Positions 14,036 to 26,431 of a DNA stretch of 64,000 nucleotides are shown here, piece by piece. The translations under genes and the position numbers were made by a program. Origin of the DNA: Neonectria sp. B-13. Its lineage: Eukaryota > Ascomycota > Sordariomycetes > Hypocreales > Nectriaceae. Location: positions 620,001 to 684,000 of the forward strand of contig NOKP01000003.1 of NCBI GenBank assembly GCA_002682825.1, in the 5' to 3' direction. Each line of letters opens with the position of its first letter. Position 1 is the stretch's first letter. The notes under the pieces were generated by a model. The model was not told where the DNA came from and ran no database searches. It saw only the letters and a program-made list of their open reading frames with translations.

Positions 14036-15106
14036 AGCGGGCGAAGCCTTTTCTTCTTCTTCCTCATGATTACGATTTGATGGATTTGGTGGTGCTCAAT
14101 GGCGGGATGGGTGCCTGGGGGGTTAATGGTGGTTGGATGGTCGAGGAGATGAAGACGAGCGAGCGAGCGAGTGTTGTTGATGTGTGCTACGCATGGTCAG
14201 AGACAGACAGACAGACAAGAGACTTTGTTCGGTGAAGAGAACATTTCGTTGTTCATTGTTTAGGCCTGTGTCCACTACGGAGATTTATATGCAACTGTCT
14301 CTGAAGCCTCACATTTAACGTAACTGTGTCTCTGGCGTTATTCGGCTCGGCATTCATTGCTTGGCTGTTGATCCAGAGATGTCTCGTTGAAAGCCACTCA
14401 TTTGCAACATCACCACGGCGCCACAGCCAACAGTCCCGAACGAACGTGGCTGCACCATGACCGGCTCACCCACCCGCCATCAATTTTAACGTGCTGACGG
14501 CCGGGTCAGCAGGACGGGTAAAAAAGCGCCATCGGGATCTGCAGAGTGGGGAGCGAGCCACGTCTAATTACGAAGTTATACGAAAATGGGGACGGCCATG
14601 TTTTCCTCCGGTTCTTACGATGAGATGCAGTGGCCATTTCCTGCTGTGCACCGTCGGCGATTTTTCAAGTGCTTACTTCGTGTTCGGTCACCCAAATTAC
14701 GTGGAGTAATGGGCAACTCAAGCATGGGTAGAGAGCACTGTAGTCCAGGGACCAACTCGTATTCGGTGGTCGACTGCCGGTTTTGCTGGATCAACAGGGG
14801 TCGCTCCATGTAAGACGGGCTGGGCAATTGCACATTCAAATTTCACATGCAAGGCACGACAAACAACGTGACACCGAGAAGACATAGGCACGTCACAGAA
14901 CAGAAAATACACAGACAGGATGGTGATGGCTCTTGATTGAGGCCTCAATTAGGATATATGTAAAAAGAAGCTACAACAATGGCAAACGCTTTAGCCAATC
15001 CTCAAAGACCCAACGACAATAGCCTGCCTGTGCCACATCCGGCGAAACATACAGCGAGTTCTCAACTCGGGTTTTCACAAGTTTGATGAACAGTAACAGC
15101 ATCTCT
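14036..15106. other. Intergenic, no supported gene
   Basis: Convergent-end region between the small Cys-rich gene and the GPI-anchored protein gene. Contains short (GCGA)n and (AGAC)n microsatellites around 14157-14222. Frames at 14,490-14,950 show no recognisable protein. Confidence 0.5.
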
Positions 15107-15676
15107 TTACAGAATGGCAACGACGGCGCCGGCAACAGCCATGGCGACAACGGCCATGCCACCGTTGTGGGAAGCAGCACCGGTCTCAGTGCTCTTGCTG
15201 TCATCGGCGGTGGCCGTGGCATCAGAACCGCTGGCCGTGGCATCGGAGTCGGTGGCCTTGGCGTCAGAGCCGGAGCTGCCCTTCTTGGTGGAGCAAGGGG
15301 CGATGCCGGTGTAGTCGCTGAGGGCCGGGCACACCTCGAGGGCGGAGGAGATCTCGTCCTCGTTCGCGGAATACCACGACATGACCTCGGAGCTGTAGCT
15401 CTTGTACTCCTTGCTAAGGCTGGCGGGCGTGGTGAACTTGCAGGCGTCCGTCTGCTCCAGGAGGTCGGAGACGATGGCCGAGGGGGGAGTGGGCACGTCC
15501 TCGTACGCCGAGAGGATGGCCGTCTGGCACTCGGGTGACGAGATGCCCGTGGCAGAGCTGTCGTCCATGGTGGCGCGGGCTTCGACCTCGCGCTTCATCA
15601 GCGGGTGCGCCATGAACTCGGTGGCCGAGGCGGCGGTGGCCAGGAGGGTGACGGCGAGGAGCATCTTGGACTGCAT
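15107..15676 (-). CDS. Secreted, probably GPI-anchored protein (infection-structure-specific-like)
   Basis: Single exon, 189 aa. An N-terminal signal peptide (MQSKMLLAVTLLATAASA) is followed by a dibasic KR site at about 28-29. A central domain (about 48-125) carries cysteines in SPECQTAIL, DACKFTTPASL, ALEVCPAL and IAPCSTK. Next come a Ser/Asp/Thr/Ala-rich linker (about 130-170) and a C-terminal hydrophobic tail (GGMAVVAMAVAGAVVAIL) typical of a GPI attachment signal. The Cys spacing and the PPSAIVSDLL/SLSKEYKSY text resemble fungal proteins annotated 'infection structure specific protein' (DUF7735-like). I recall that family by pattern only. Role is likely at the cell wall or surface. The gene is transcribed toward the coatomer block and has its own CT-rich leader (15,680-15,790). 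Confidence 0.85.
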   Translation of the reverse strand: MQSKMLLAVTLLATAASATEFMAHPLMKREVEARATMDDSSATGISSPECQTAILSAYEDVPTPPSAIVSDLLEQTDACKFTTPASLSKEYKSYSSEVMSWYSANEDEISSALEVCPALSDYTGIAPCSTKKGSSGSDAKATDSDATASGSDATATADDSKSTETGAASHNGGMAVVAMAVAGAVVAIL

Positions 15677-17790
15677 CTTGACGGATGTGTTTGGTGGTTG
15701 GAGAAGAGAGGGAGAGTTTGGGTATATAGACGAAGGAGTCTTGGGAGTCTTGAGAGTAGAAGCTTGATGAGTGAAGGCAGTTTCAACGGAAAGCTCCCCT
15801 CCTTATTCTAGGAGGACAAGGCCTCTTTATACAACATCCAGACCCTCGCACAACAACCTTCAAGCCTCCCCAACCCTCTGGTCCTCACGCCCTAACGCCG
15901 AAAGCTTCGCATAGCATCCCCGGAATGCAACTCCGCCTGGGAGGCACCGGCAACAGCCTAGCTGTCTCAGCTCTGCCGGCGGGTGGCCAACAATTTCCAC
16001 AGCCAACGACACCGGGCGGGACGCTAACTGGCGCTTATCCAGACGCGGAACAATTGTTTGCCTGCGCTAGGCAGACTTGTCTGCTGAGGCCATCCCAAAA
16101 TTAAGTCTGATGCGAGGCTGATTTTAGGAGAGTCCTTCATGCGAGGAGAGGGAGGGACCTCTAGCTTCTGTGGCCAGCAAAGACGGAGGGCAGGGATTGT
16201 TCAGGGGGGGAATTGCCGTTGAGTGACCAGTCCGGATGAAGGAGATGGTTGTGGTGACAATGTACGAAAGTGTTGATGCCGACTGCCGAGTGAGGTTGGC
16301 AGATCAGCCCTACGGGTGGATGGCGGCGAGTTGGGACGCAGAACCAAGACAACAACACCACCACCACCACCACCGCCACCGTCACACACTTTGTCTCGCT
16401 CTCCAGCAGCGCGGAAAGGAAGCAGAACCTCCGTGTGAATCAGAAAAGCTGGCCAGAAAACAGATTACCACCCAGGAGAGCTCTCCTGGAAGCAAAACGC
16501 CAGGCACAGCGGTGCAGACACCAACACATGCAACGATGGCGCTCGAGCTGAGCATCTAGCGGCGCTCTATCTCAACGGCGGGGAGATGGCTTTCCCCCAA
16601 GAACCCACGAGTCATCCATCGACAACACAGCCAAGCTGTGACCCGATGAGAACGCTCCCGGCTTTTCGCACCCCGAGCTAGCGGCACTTGAGCACCAGCC
16701 GGCGCAGATCAGCCCTAAAACAGGGAGAGACGAGCTGAGCGCCCCAATGGAATGGACGGTCCAACCAAGGCTCTGAACGCTCTCTGTCCTATAGCCCCCT
16801 AGGGTTGGTGATGCACTAGAACGGCCATGTAAGGCTTCTCTGAAGAAATGAGCCTTGCCCTTGGGAGTCTGGGCTCGTTGTCTCGGCGTCGTGGCGGAGG
16901 CTGGAGAAGGAGATTGGGCACTTGTCGCGCCACGGCTGGGTGAGCTGATGATGAGGGCGTTCGAACCATGAGGGCATCTTAACTAGGCCCTTGCTCCTTG
17001 CATGATGGGGATGAGTATGCGATTTCTTTGGAGGAGGATAAAAAAAGAAAGAAAAAGGGGGCTTGGGTTCAGGTCCTGAGGTCCCCTTTGGATGATACAG
17101 CACCCATTGCCTCATTTGAAGCACTCCATCGGATGAGGACCTGGATGGATACTATTGGACAGGTCAGTGACAGTTAGAAAATGATATCAGTGTGTCCCAT
17201 TGACGAGGTTCTGCCCCTGAACTCGAGGACGCCATGATATGTGACGATGCCATGCACGCACAGCGCGTTGCCGTTTACGTACCTGCCACGACGGCGATAC
17301 GAATACCACGCTACCAGATACCGGAGAGGCAGGCGAGTAATGGCCTGGATAAGCCGGTGCAATGATTGGCCATGTGGTGACATGCTCTTCAGCCCCAAGC
17401 CACCATTTCTGGCGCCGGTGGTGAGCTGCAAAGACGCCACGCAACGAGCAAATCTGGGTTGCGTGGTTCCAGACTCTAGGTTTGGCTTTAGGTTGGAGCC
17501 GTGGCGGGCGCTCGGGACTCGTCCTAGAAGATTGGGGCGAGAATAGGTGCCAGGGCTGAATTGTTGGTCAGTGAGTGATAGATGGCATGACTTGTGGGTG
17601 ACTGGGAATAGTAGGAGAACGAAGTATGCAGCCACCGAGTGTATTGAATTAGGCCTCATTATCAATTATCGAATATTCTTTCACGCTTCTTTTCAGGTTC
17701 ATACCAAGAAATCCTTACCCATCCAACCATCCATCCGTTGAACCATCTTCTCATCAAGCACCCGCAAAACTTATTCTAAGATTCCCCAAA
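15677..17790. other. Intergenic, no supported gene
   Basis: Contains the leader of the GPI-protein gene and, near 16354-16382, a CAC/CAA trinucleotide tract that makes a spurious poly-His frame. Frames from 16,800 to 17,700 on both strands show no recognisable domain. The final 150 bases are the 3' region of the chitin deacetylase. Confidence 0.5.
16349..16382. repeat. CAC/CAA trinucleotide microsatellite
   Basis: About ten consecutive CAA/CAC/CGC triplets. The repeat is simple and not part of a supported gene. Confidence 0.8.
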
Positions 17791-19419
17791 TCAGTTCGAT
17801 GATCCGCAAGTGCCAAATCCGCTTTGGCAGCCCGTCCCGCAGTGGTCCGTAGTCGCACCGCACCAGCCGGCCCGGGAGCAGCACGTCGCGCCGGGCTCCT
17901 TGATACACGTCATTCCGCCAAAGTTGGTCCCGCACCGGCCGTTGGTGCTGATGGGAGCGCTGCTGGTGGTCGTGCTCGTCGTCGACGTCTTGGTCGTCGA
18001 CGATGACGGCTTGGTCGACACGGACGAGGTGCTGCCGCATGTTCCGTACGCGGACTGACATCCCGTTCCGCAGTGAGCCGTCGTTGAGCCGCACCACCCG
18101 GCCGACGAACAGCAGGTCGCGCCGAGGGGCTCGTACTTGCACGTCTGACTGCCCTGGTTGGCGCCGCATCGCCCGTTGGTCGTCGCTGGGAGCGAGCCCG
18201 TGGCGGTGCCGGCAGCCGACGTCGACGTCTTGGTCGTTCCCTGGGACGACGTCTTGGTCGTCGTCGAGCCCGACCCCGAAACACTCCGGTACCAGTTCGC
18301 CTTGGGGTCGTTGAGGCACTCGCCGACGGTCACGGAGCTGAAGCCGTTGCGGACCAAGGACTTGAGCATGTACTCGGTCAGGTTGTACACGGACTGGTAC
18401 ACGGGGTCGTGCTCGATCTGCAGCCACTTGGTGGACACGGGGTTCTTCCCCTCAACGGCCGTATCCCAGATGTCCTTGGACGTCTGGATCAGGGCGGGGC
18501 TGTCGTGGAGGTAGCCCTCGGTGTCCAGGTTGAAGTAGGTGATGTGGTAGCCCAGCTCGGCCAGCCAGGCATCCGTCGTGGTGTTGCTGGCCGAGTACGG
18601 AGGTCGCATGTAAGTCGGGAAGTAGCCCAGGAGGTCGGCAAAGGCGATCTCGTTGAAGACCATCTGGTTCCAGAACTTGGCCTTGCTCAACGTCGTCAGG
18701 CGCTGATGCGACCACGTGTGGCTCGCGACCTGGTGGCCGTCGGTGATCATGCGCTTGATCAGGTTGGGCCAGGCCGTCGCCGGGTCGTTGATGGCTCCCT
18801 TGCCCAGGTTCCTCCCGGTGATATAGAAGGTGGCCTTGGCGTTATACTTCTACAATGCACGTCAGCACAGCACAACACGTGGATTTCTCCTTGGAGAAAC
18901 TTACCGCAAGGAGATCGAGGAGGTCCGACGTGTAGGTGTAAGGGCCGTCGTCATACGTCAGCGCAATATCGCCGTAGTGCTCGCAGTGGTAGATGGCCTG
19001 TCCGTAAGGGACGCTGCCCAGGTTCGGCCGGGCAAGGTCCTTGGTCTCGGGCCCCGACGGGCGGACATTGGCATCGCATGCCGGACCGTACTCGATCTGG
19101 CACGACGGCGCGGAGCAGTACAGTACGCCGTTTCCGCACCATCTTGTGGACGTGTTAGAATATGTTGCGGGTCTGGCTGGGACGTACTATGACGGCCAAC
19201 TTACCCGGCGCTGGAGCAGCACTCGGTACTCGAGCAGATGGTGCCGGCGAAGGCGGTGCCGCATCTGCCGTTGGTCGAGAGCTGCCGCTTCTCGAGGCCG
19301 CCGTCGCCGTCGTGGGACTGCCGGTCGACGATGGCGCGGCGGGGCCGATCTAGAGCGGCGCCGTGAACAAGAGCAGCGCCCGTCGCCGCAGCGAGGGCCA
19401 ATGCATTCAGTCCTTTCAT
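17791..19419 (-). CDS. Secreted chitin deacetylase with three CBM18 modules
   Basis: Deacetylates chitin oligomers or cell-wall chitin to chitosan (carbohydrate esterase family 4). Exons 19419-19205, 19142-18905 and 18849-17791 give 503 aa. A signal peptide (MKGLNALALAAATGAALVHG) is followed by a KR processing site. CBM18 no. 1 (about 47-90: NGRCGTAFAGTIC, ECCSSAGWCGNG) is split by intron 1. The NodB domain (about 110-320) has the metal-binding TYDDGP, the SHTWSH motif and RPPYS. A Ser/Thr linker separates CBM18 no. 2 (GATCCSSAGWCGSTT), and another Ser/Thr linker separates CBM18 no. 3 (GATCCSRAGWCGATT) at the extreme C terminus. All catalytic motifs are present, so it should be active. Such enzymes are associated with wall remodelling and protection of hyphal chitin from host or competitor chitinases. 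The specific role here is inferred. Confidence 0.95.
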
Positions 19420-21412
19420 GACTACCTGGGGAAACGAGTGACTGGTAGAACGAGCGGACAAGTCTGAAGCCAGACTATGGATACAGTACAGAGAGCTGTA
19501 ACGGTCGTGTGCCCTCGTGCGGTCCAACGGCGTGGGAAGCCGGGGATATATACCTACTGCCTTCCTACAAACCTACCTGTCACGCTACGCTGCCTTCGTA
19601 TCCGCGAGTGCGGGCTGCAAGCTGCGAGATGCGAGCTGCTGGAGTCCTGCCCTGACGCAAAAGACCTCGCGCATGCTGCTCCAAGGATCTATCATCCCCA
19701 ACAACAACACCGAGCCCCAAGGCTAGACCCCGGTTAGCGATCCCTGGCGTCAGGCTCTCCACCACGCGCAAGCATTTCGACATGGCGAACCAGTTGCCAG
19801 CTGCGCCAAGCCAATATCTGGTCGGCAGTACCACACCCAGGGACGTACGTGGCGTGTGAGTTAGTGGGTTGGCAGGGCCTGGGTAGTCGTCGATCCTCGT
19901 CGACGACGTACGGGCCGCGTCCGATATCACATCGGCAATTGACGCCACATCGGGGAGCGGACCGTCTTTGTGTGTTGAGATGCTTGGGAGGCCCGAGTTG
20001 AGATGCTCATGGGTGTGTTATGGCGTGAGCGAGATCGGTGAGATGCTTCCCGTCTTTCAGCTCCTGTCCCGTTCCTGGCTTGTTCGTGAGAGAATTAAGG
20101 TCGGGCTGCATCCTGGCTTGTTTACAGCAGTCTAGCTGCAGCGCCCTGGAGCCACGCAACGCAGCCACGCTGGCCAAGAGACTCGAGCCTCGTATTCCCG
20201 AAGCCCGATATGCACGCAAAGGCTTGTGCGGACGGGGTTCGGGAGGATTCCCGTAATACGTGCGTCGACGTGGACTTCACACGGTCGCGGCACTGTGCCC
20301 GCGTAGCACCAGTTGCAAGCCCACCCTGAAAAATTCCCTGAATATCGCCCATTGTCGGGTTTATCGGTGTAAGTCTTGCTGCACGCTAGCTGCCGGCAAC
20401 ATGGGAGCGACCCCTCGTTCATTTCGACAGTACGAGAGTTTTCCCACAAGTCTCTGAATACTCCGCAGCGTTTTGCTCCGCAGGGGCAACAGTTAGAGTG
20501 TTCGACTACTAGTGTGTACTAGGGCCGGCTTGCCAGGTTTCCCCGTTCTTGCTAGGCCACTTTACAAGTTCAGCTGAACGCGAGGCAGCCCGTGATTGGG
20601 CAGGCCGACGTGGGCTTGAATAAAGGATGGATCTGGACGCCTCGACGTGACGCCGTTTTGCAGCAAACCCGCAGCTGGAATGTTGGTGTGAACTGTGATG
20701 CATAACTAATCCATTCATCCAGCTGGCCCACCACGCCCGTATGCTGCAGCATGGCCCTTCCTCCCCCCCTCGCTTAGCGTGTGCCCATCGAGAGCGGAGC
20801 CTCCCCCTTGCTGGGGCATTTTTCTTTCTTATTTTTGGGTTATCACGAACAACAAAGCAAAACAAGGCATCCAATGGCTTCCCTGGTTGCAACGGCCGAC
20901 CAGGTCAGGCCACACCGATCTGCGCGATGCGTCGCAGCTGGTCTGTGAGAGGTTGCGGCGACGACGGCTCAACTGAGCTACTGCGGCAAGCAGGGACAGG
21001 GGAAGAAAAGAAAGCATATTTCCCGACTGAAGAGGGGAGGACTTCCGCGAACTGATTTCCAAGCTCGTTGCTTGTTGCTTGATGCTTGATGTTTGATGAT
21101 GATGAATCGTTGTTTTCCCTTCACGTCGGGCCACGTGAGATGCACACTGTACGGCTCTCCTCTCTTTCCTCTTTGGGTAGCCCAGTAGCCGAGTAAGACC
21201 ATGTCGTCGTCATTTCTGCGTCACACAGCGCAAATGTGAGAAACTCTCATCACCCTCGCAGCCTTTTCAACAGTTTTTCTTGTCAGCTTTGGGATTCCCA
21301 CCGCTTTGGTCTCATCTAGACTGCTTCCATAAGGCGACCAGAAGGTCCTTCATCTCGTCACTCGTTCGGGAGCCGTTTTCCTCAACAACCCCGCATTCTA
21401 ACATGCTAGCAT

Positions 21413-21458
21413 GAGCCTTCACGTAAAAGTAAGAAGAGCCTTCACGTGAGGGTAAGAG
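21413..21458. repeat. 23 bp tandem duplication
   Basis: GAGCCTTCACGT plus a variable tetranucleotide plus GTAAGA recurs with a 23 bp period, with copies beginning at 21413 and 21436. Noncoding. Confidence 0.8.
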
Positions 21459-24400
21459 CATCAACATGAGGTCAACAGAAGATACAGCGTAGCAGGGGGA
21501 ACTGAGAGATCAAAACAGACCCTTACATGTTGTTCCTGCCTGTCAGATTAGATTGCGACGTGACTTCATCCACATCGCATGCTGTAACCATCCCTTTCGA
21601 TCTGTCAGTGCTAGCTGGCCAAGAAACCTACCCTGCACCCCTCCAAACTGCGGGGAAACAAATGTCACCCAAGCAAGTCAATACCAATACTTTCTTCATT
21701 CCTAGAGAGTGTTTCGTATTTGAGACTATACTTAAGTTGATGCCTATCGATTTGATTATTTTATCGTGCGCTGGGTGTTGAGAGGAGAGCATCTCTTCTC
21801 AATTAAATTGGTTGAACTTGAATACTTCACCGACGCTATCTCGGGTACGATCCTTGGGACCGATAGAGTTGCATGGCACTAAGCGGATCAAGCCTAGGTC
21901 TGGGAGAGGGCCCAACTAAATATCCTTTGCTTTCATCTCATCCATCCATTCATTGATTTAAATAGGTTTGTTATCCTTTGTGACAATGTAGAACAAATGC
22001 TCAGGTCTAGCAGAAAAGATGCGTCTCTACTCCAGGTTTGCGGACTCAATCAAAGCGAACGCAAACGTTTGTCTAGTCAAATTTGTGTCGGTTCAAAGAT
22101 CATTGAAAAGAATTCTCAAATAATCTCCTACCTCGGTTCTAGCTTTGAACCGGTCTGATCTGCGCCGTCCCATGTCTCACAGAGAAAACAGAGGCCGCGC
22201 ATACGATGCATTCCAAGACCTTGGCAGCTGGGTAAGGCAATACACGGAGGAATATAACGGCGAAAAGAGATGCATCGGGAATGAGAAGGATGAAAGAAGG
22301 GCGAAGTTATCATCTTACTTTGGATAATAAAGTTGAGTCATAAAAAGAGAGGAGTCTTTGCCCGATTATGTGGCCAGTACGGTTTGCCTACCTCTATTTA
22401 CTGAAGGGATTTGATTAATCCAAAGTTGGACCTACCATTGAAACAATCTCAAGAAAAAGGACCTGCCATGGTGCCCATCTCTCAAGGAGACTCATCTGGA
22501 GCCAAAGACAATGCTGGACGACGCCTTTCCAAACGAAGTAGTTCCATCTCTGCAACATCCTCCTATACGGATTGAAGCAGTTTAACTGATCAGGGACCTT
22601 CCTCAGAAGACCGCATTCATGGGATTACCAAAATCCGTTCAAATCCCTTCTGCCACCGTGAGATTCATTGATCTGAAGCCTGCGAAGATCTGCGTGATGT
22701 CCCCATCATGTTTTCCCACAAGAATATGGAAAGTGGCTGGTTTTGATCCCTTCGTGGCTCTTGCGATGCTAGGGAACTAGGGCTACTAATATGCGGTTCA
22801 ACTTGATAGAGCATGCTCTATGCAGTTCGGTGGTTCCGTATAAACCGGTGGTTCCGAAATAGCCTGGATGCTTCAGATGACAAGGGCCCCCACGGGGTGG
22901 ATTCCAAGAGAGAACCATTGCAGTAGCTCCCGAAGAACCATCACAAGAGATTGCCTGTTGTTACGTAACCTCTGTCTGGCCCATGTGATAGTTGATGTCT
23001 GTGGACCCAAGAGAATTGTCTTCCTTGGCACTTCACCCCTTGAGCTAACTTCTCATACACTTGTTCTGTAGGAGAACCCGAAGACGGCAAGGGTAAGCCG
23101 ATAGACCCTGGGGCAATCGGACCAACCACCGTTCATACAATGAACATCTGAGCGACTGCATCTGGCTCCATACCCATGATATGAGCTTGGTGTTGCATCG
23201 TGAAGAAGCACTCGCAAGTTTCTCGCTCTTGGCTTCTCCAAACGAGATGAGAACACATGCCCGACGTGTTTGTGACCAGCGCCGCGCGGCCCTTAAGAAC
23301 CTAGCGATGTATTGTCAGTACGCACAACGGTGTTTTCTAGTGCCGGCGCAGGATGTAGTTGGTTGCTTGAATGCTCTGTTTGGGAGAGTTCGGCCTATGC
23401 TTGCCATGGCACTCGGCCAGATTATTGCGGGATACCTTAGACCCAGACATGGTATCCTCTTATTGTTCCTGGAAATGTCTACTGAGTATTACTAGCTTTG
23501 AGATGAACGACGCCTGCCGTCATGCCTGGTTCCGCTGTGCTCGAAGTCTGCGGAACTACTACCACGGAAAAACTCTAACCATTCATTCCAGAAACATGTC
23601 ACCGTCGCCACGTTGGACCCTTCTTTCACCGAACATGACCTTTGTCTAACCCCATTCCGGCTGAGCTCCTGCAGCCCTGTGGTTCATGGCACCCCCCAGT
23701 CGGGCCGCCGCATGGCTTGGCTGAGATGGCGTCTCCCAAGCCTCAGTGCGTGGTGGTCGCGTGACATTGTTGCCACCTGGGATTGTTTAGACGGACCGCT
23801 TCAGTCATGTCGCCTTTGTTGGTCTCGTGTCTGGTCCGAAGCGCGCGGCAAAATATCCATCTGGACAAGAGCGACCAGTCCCCTTACGGAGGTTCGGTAC
23901 GTGACCATGGTCCGAGGCAGTTTGTATGCGAACGAGATGGCGGAGACTGAAACGCGGTCCTCCTCTTAGAGGGCGTGGCACAGTGGACCTCTTGTCTCCA
24001 GCCCGATGTCCCGACGCCGATATGTGGTGTTGACGCTTGATAATATCCGCGGTCCACATGGCGGCCGTTGAGGAGCTTTGTCAATGACAGACGGGGCCGC
24101 AGTGATCTGCCAATGACTGCTTTATCCAAGGGCAAAATACACCAGAAGAAGCACTGGGTCCTGTGGGGGTTCCCCTCGGAGGTCCAAGTAGTCGGATTCC
24201 CGACCCTTGGATATCCGGACATGATGCAACACTAGTCGCCGATGCTGCCTCGGCTCGCATCCATAGGAGAGGAACGAAGCTCGATGCACGAGGAAGCCAA
24301 GGGGCGGAAGGCGGCGCTACGTCCCATGCTGTGGAGTGTCCCAAGTTCCCGGAACGGGATCGCTTCGCTTGGCTGATGGACATTGCGCTGCGTGGGATGA

Positions 24401-25679
24401 CATTTGGGAAGATTTTTTTCATCTTCATGGACGGCGAACTCCATACGTAACTAATTCGTCGGGGAACGAGCTGCCAAGCTGCCCGGCGCTGGGCCGATGG
24501 CAGTCTACTAGTACAGCCCTCGTAAAGTCTCCAGTACGCGTGAACTGCTGAATGCAGCTAAGAGAATCGGGAGCTTTGGGTGGTCTGGTTAATCAATCCA
24601 TCAACGCACGAATCACCGACAGCAGTGACTGAAAAGCGTTGATGGAAGAGCCGCTCGGGTCCCGTATCTGATCTCAACCTTGTCTGCGCCGCGCGGGAGG
24701 CCAACAGCGACGCCCATGGTGGATTCGCCGATAGCGGGCCCGGAGTCAGGGACGTACGAGCGGCGAGCTTCCACTGGACAAGAACGAGCTGGCTCATGAC
24801 CGGGTGGAGCGAGGGTCACGTTGCATTCACCTTCCGGCACCCTGTATTTTGGACAGCGGCCATCGGCCAACGGCCAACAGCCAACAGCCTACAGCCTACG
24901 ATCGGACATTCCGTGAGAAGAAGGGTGTTGGTTGATCTAGTGCTGAGCAAACGGGGGGCCTTTTCACGGCACTAATAACAAGGAGCCAAGATGGGTTTAG
25001 TGGTCGACCAACGTCCTTGGGCTCTTGGCGGGCCTCGGAGAAGTCTCATGACACCGATGTAATCCCTGGCCGATGGCAACTCGCAACTCTGCACTTCTCG
25101 ATGCGAGACACCAGCGTCGTGTTGTCACCGCCCGGCAGACTTTTCACAGCAACACGGCTGGCTGATTTGCCTCCCTTTCGCCTCTTCGGCACTTGATGAT
25201 ACTTTTGTACAGTGCTGAGTGAAGCCCGCGTGTCTGCATCAAGGATCCCGACAATCATTGCCGCTTCCGTCCAGGACCCCACCAGCCAGGATCCGCTCCC
25301 CAGTCCCGAAACCATGCATGATCCTCTGTAGAGTGCAAATTCGACTGGGTAAGGTTGTCGACAAGCCAAGATCAACAAGCTCAGGATTGCTGATGTCTCG
25401 GTCAATCCGCGAAAGCCAAGGCCGCCAACGGCGTGGGAGGAAGAAAAAAAAGGCCTCACCAAGAAAGAACGGAAGACCAGCGAGTTTGTGTCGCCTGTGA
25501 AGCCAGCTACATGTACACTGCTACTGCGCGGAGGGGCAAACATGGGGGGACTCCAGGCAGCTGTTTAACATGGATCAGTAAGGACCCCATGCTATGATTT
25601 CCTGGGCTGTTGGCGGGGAGCCGAGCGCCGAGCAGGAGGGAGCTCGCTGCGGTTTGTTAGTTGGTTGAGTGCCGCGAAG

Positions 25680-25735
25680 GTCCCGTGAGACACTGGAGAG
25701 AGAGGGAGTCCCCTGAGACATCGGATAGAGAGGGG
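25680..25735. repeat. 28 bp tandem duplication
   Basis: GTCCCGTGAGACA and GTCCCCTGAGACA start at 25680 and 25708. Each is followed by a related GAGAGAGGGGG-type segment. Noncoding. Confidence 0.75.
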
Positions 25736-26258
25736 GATTGTGTGTATGCGTAACGTATTGAGCGTATGTTTTTAGTTGTTTACAAACTCAATTCACGAGC
25801 ACGAAGAGGAGAACAACGGTAATAGAGCCAGAAGAAACTGTGTTTTCTCAAGGCTCAAACTCTCACATGCTTCCCCAAGCCTAATTCCCCGAAGGATTGG
25901 CATTTTTTTTCTTCCTGCTCCTCCCACGCCAAGCCTGACCATGTCGCAAATCAATGTCTTCGAATGTCCGAGCTCGGCCCTTTACCTAAAAACCATCGGG
26001 TCGACCGAGCTTCTTGAACTGGAACAGGAACAGGACCTGCGCCCTCCCACTCCTGCGCGTGGGTGGCTGGCTTCTTACATACTAGCATGAGGTGAAAAAT
26101 ATGCTAGCTAGGCTGGCTGGTCTTGAAGTGACGAACCAGCCGAGATGATGGTCGTCTGACGGGCCATGGCGCGGCTCTTAGATCCATCTGATTAGGAAAA
26201 CCCAACCCAACGGTGGTGCTACTGCATACCGGCGCTCCGGAGTCGAGGGAAAAGGTAC

Positions 26259-26283
26259 GATAATCTTTCGGCAAGGTTTATCT
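26259..26283. promoter_or_regulatory. Paired GATA-factor-like sites upstream of the siderophore transporter
   Basis: GATAA occurs at 26259-26263 on the + strand. TTATCT (AGATAA on the opposite strand, within ATTAGATAA) occurs at 26278-26283. They lie about 150-170 bp before the transporter start. Fungal iron uptake genes are repressed through HGATAR sites by SreA/Urbs1-type GATA factors, so the pair is a plausible iron-responsive element. GATA words are frequent by chance, hence the modest confidence. Confidence 0.4.
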
Positions 26284-26431
26284 AATCAATCTTGGATGGG
26301 GCCGCCTAGGATCGTTGCCATATTAAGTTGCCAAAGCCCCTCCGCTTCTCACAGTTTCTCGTCCGTCCTACTGTAAATCCTGCTTCCCATATACAAGAGA
26401 TCGACCAGAGCATCCTCTCCCCCCTTCCATC

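Larger units (their letters stand above)
19420..26431. other. 7 kb gene-free stretch
   Basis: I examined both strands and found no frame with a recognisable domain, no splice-joined protein and no transposase or reverse-transcriptase motif. Coding-like composition is weak throughout. Small tandem duplications occur at 21413-21458 and 25680-25735. The 22,460-22,580 segment reads as a Ser-rich peptide (DNAGRRLSKRSSS) before a stop and may be debris of an old gene. The last few hundred bases are the siderophore transporter promoter. Confidence 0.5.

Noticed and set aside
16236..16559. Frame containing a poly-His run
   Set aside because: The run is a CAC microsatellite. The rest has no domain and no convincing start or transcript signals.
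23181..24450. Cluster of roughly 100-codon frames on both strands
   Set aside because: Mutually overlapping, no shared domain, no plausible introns joining them, and no transposase or polyprotein motifs.
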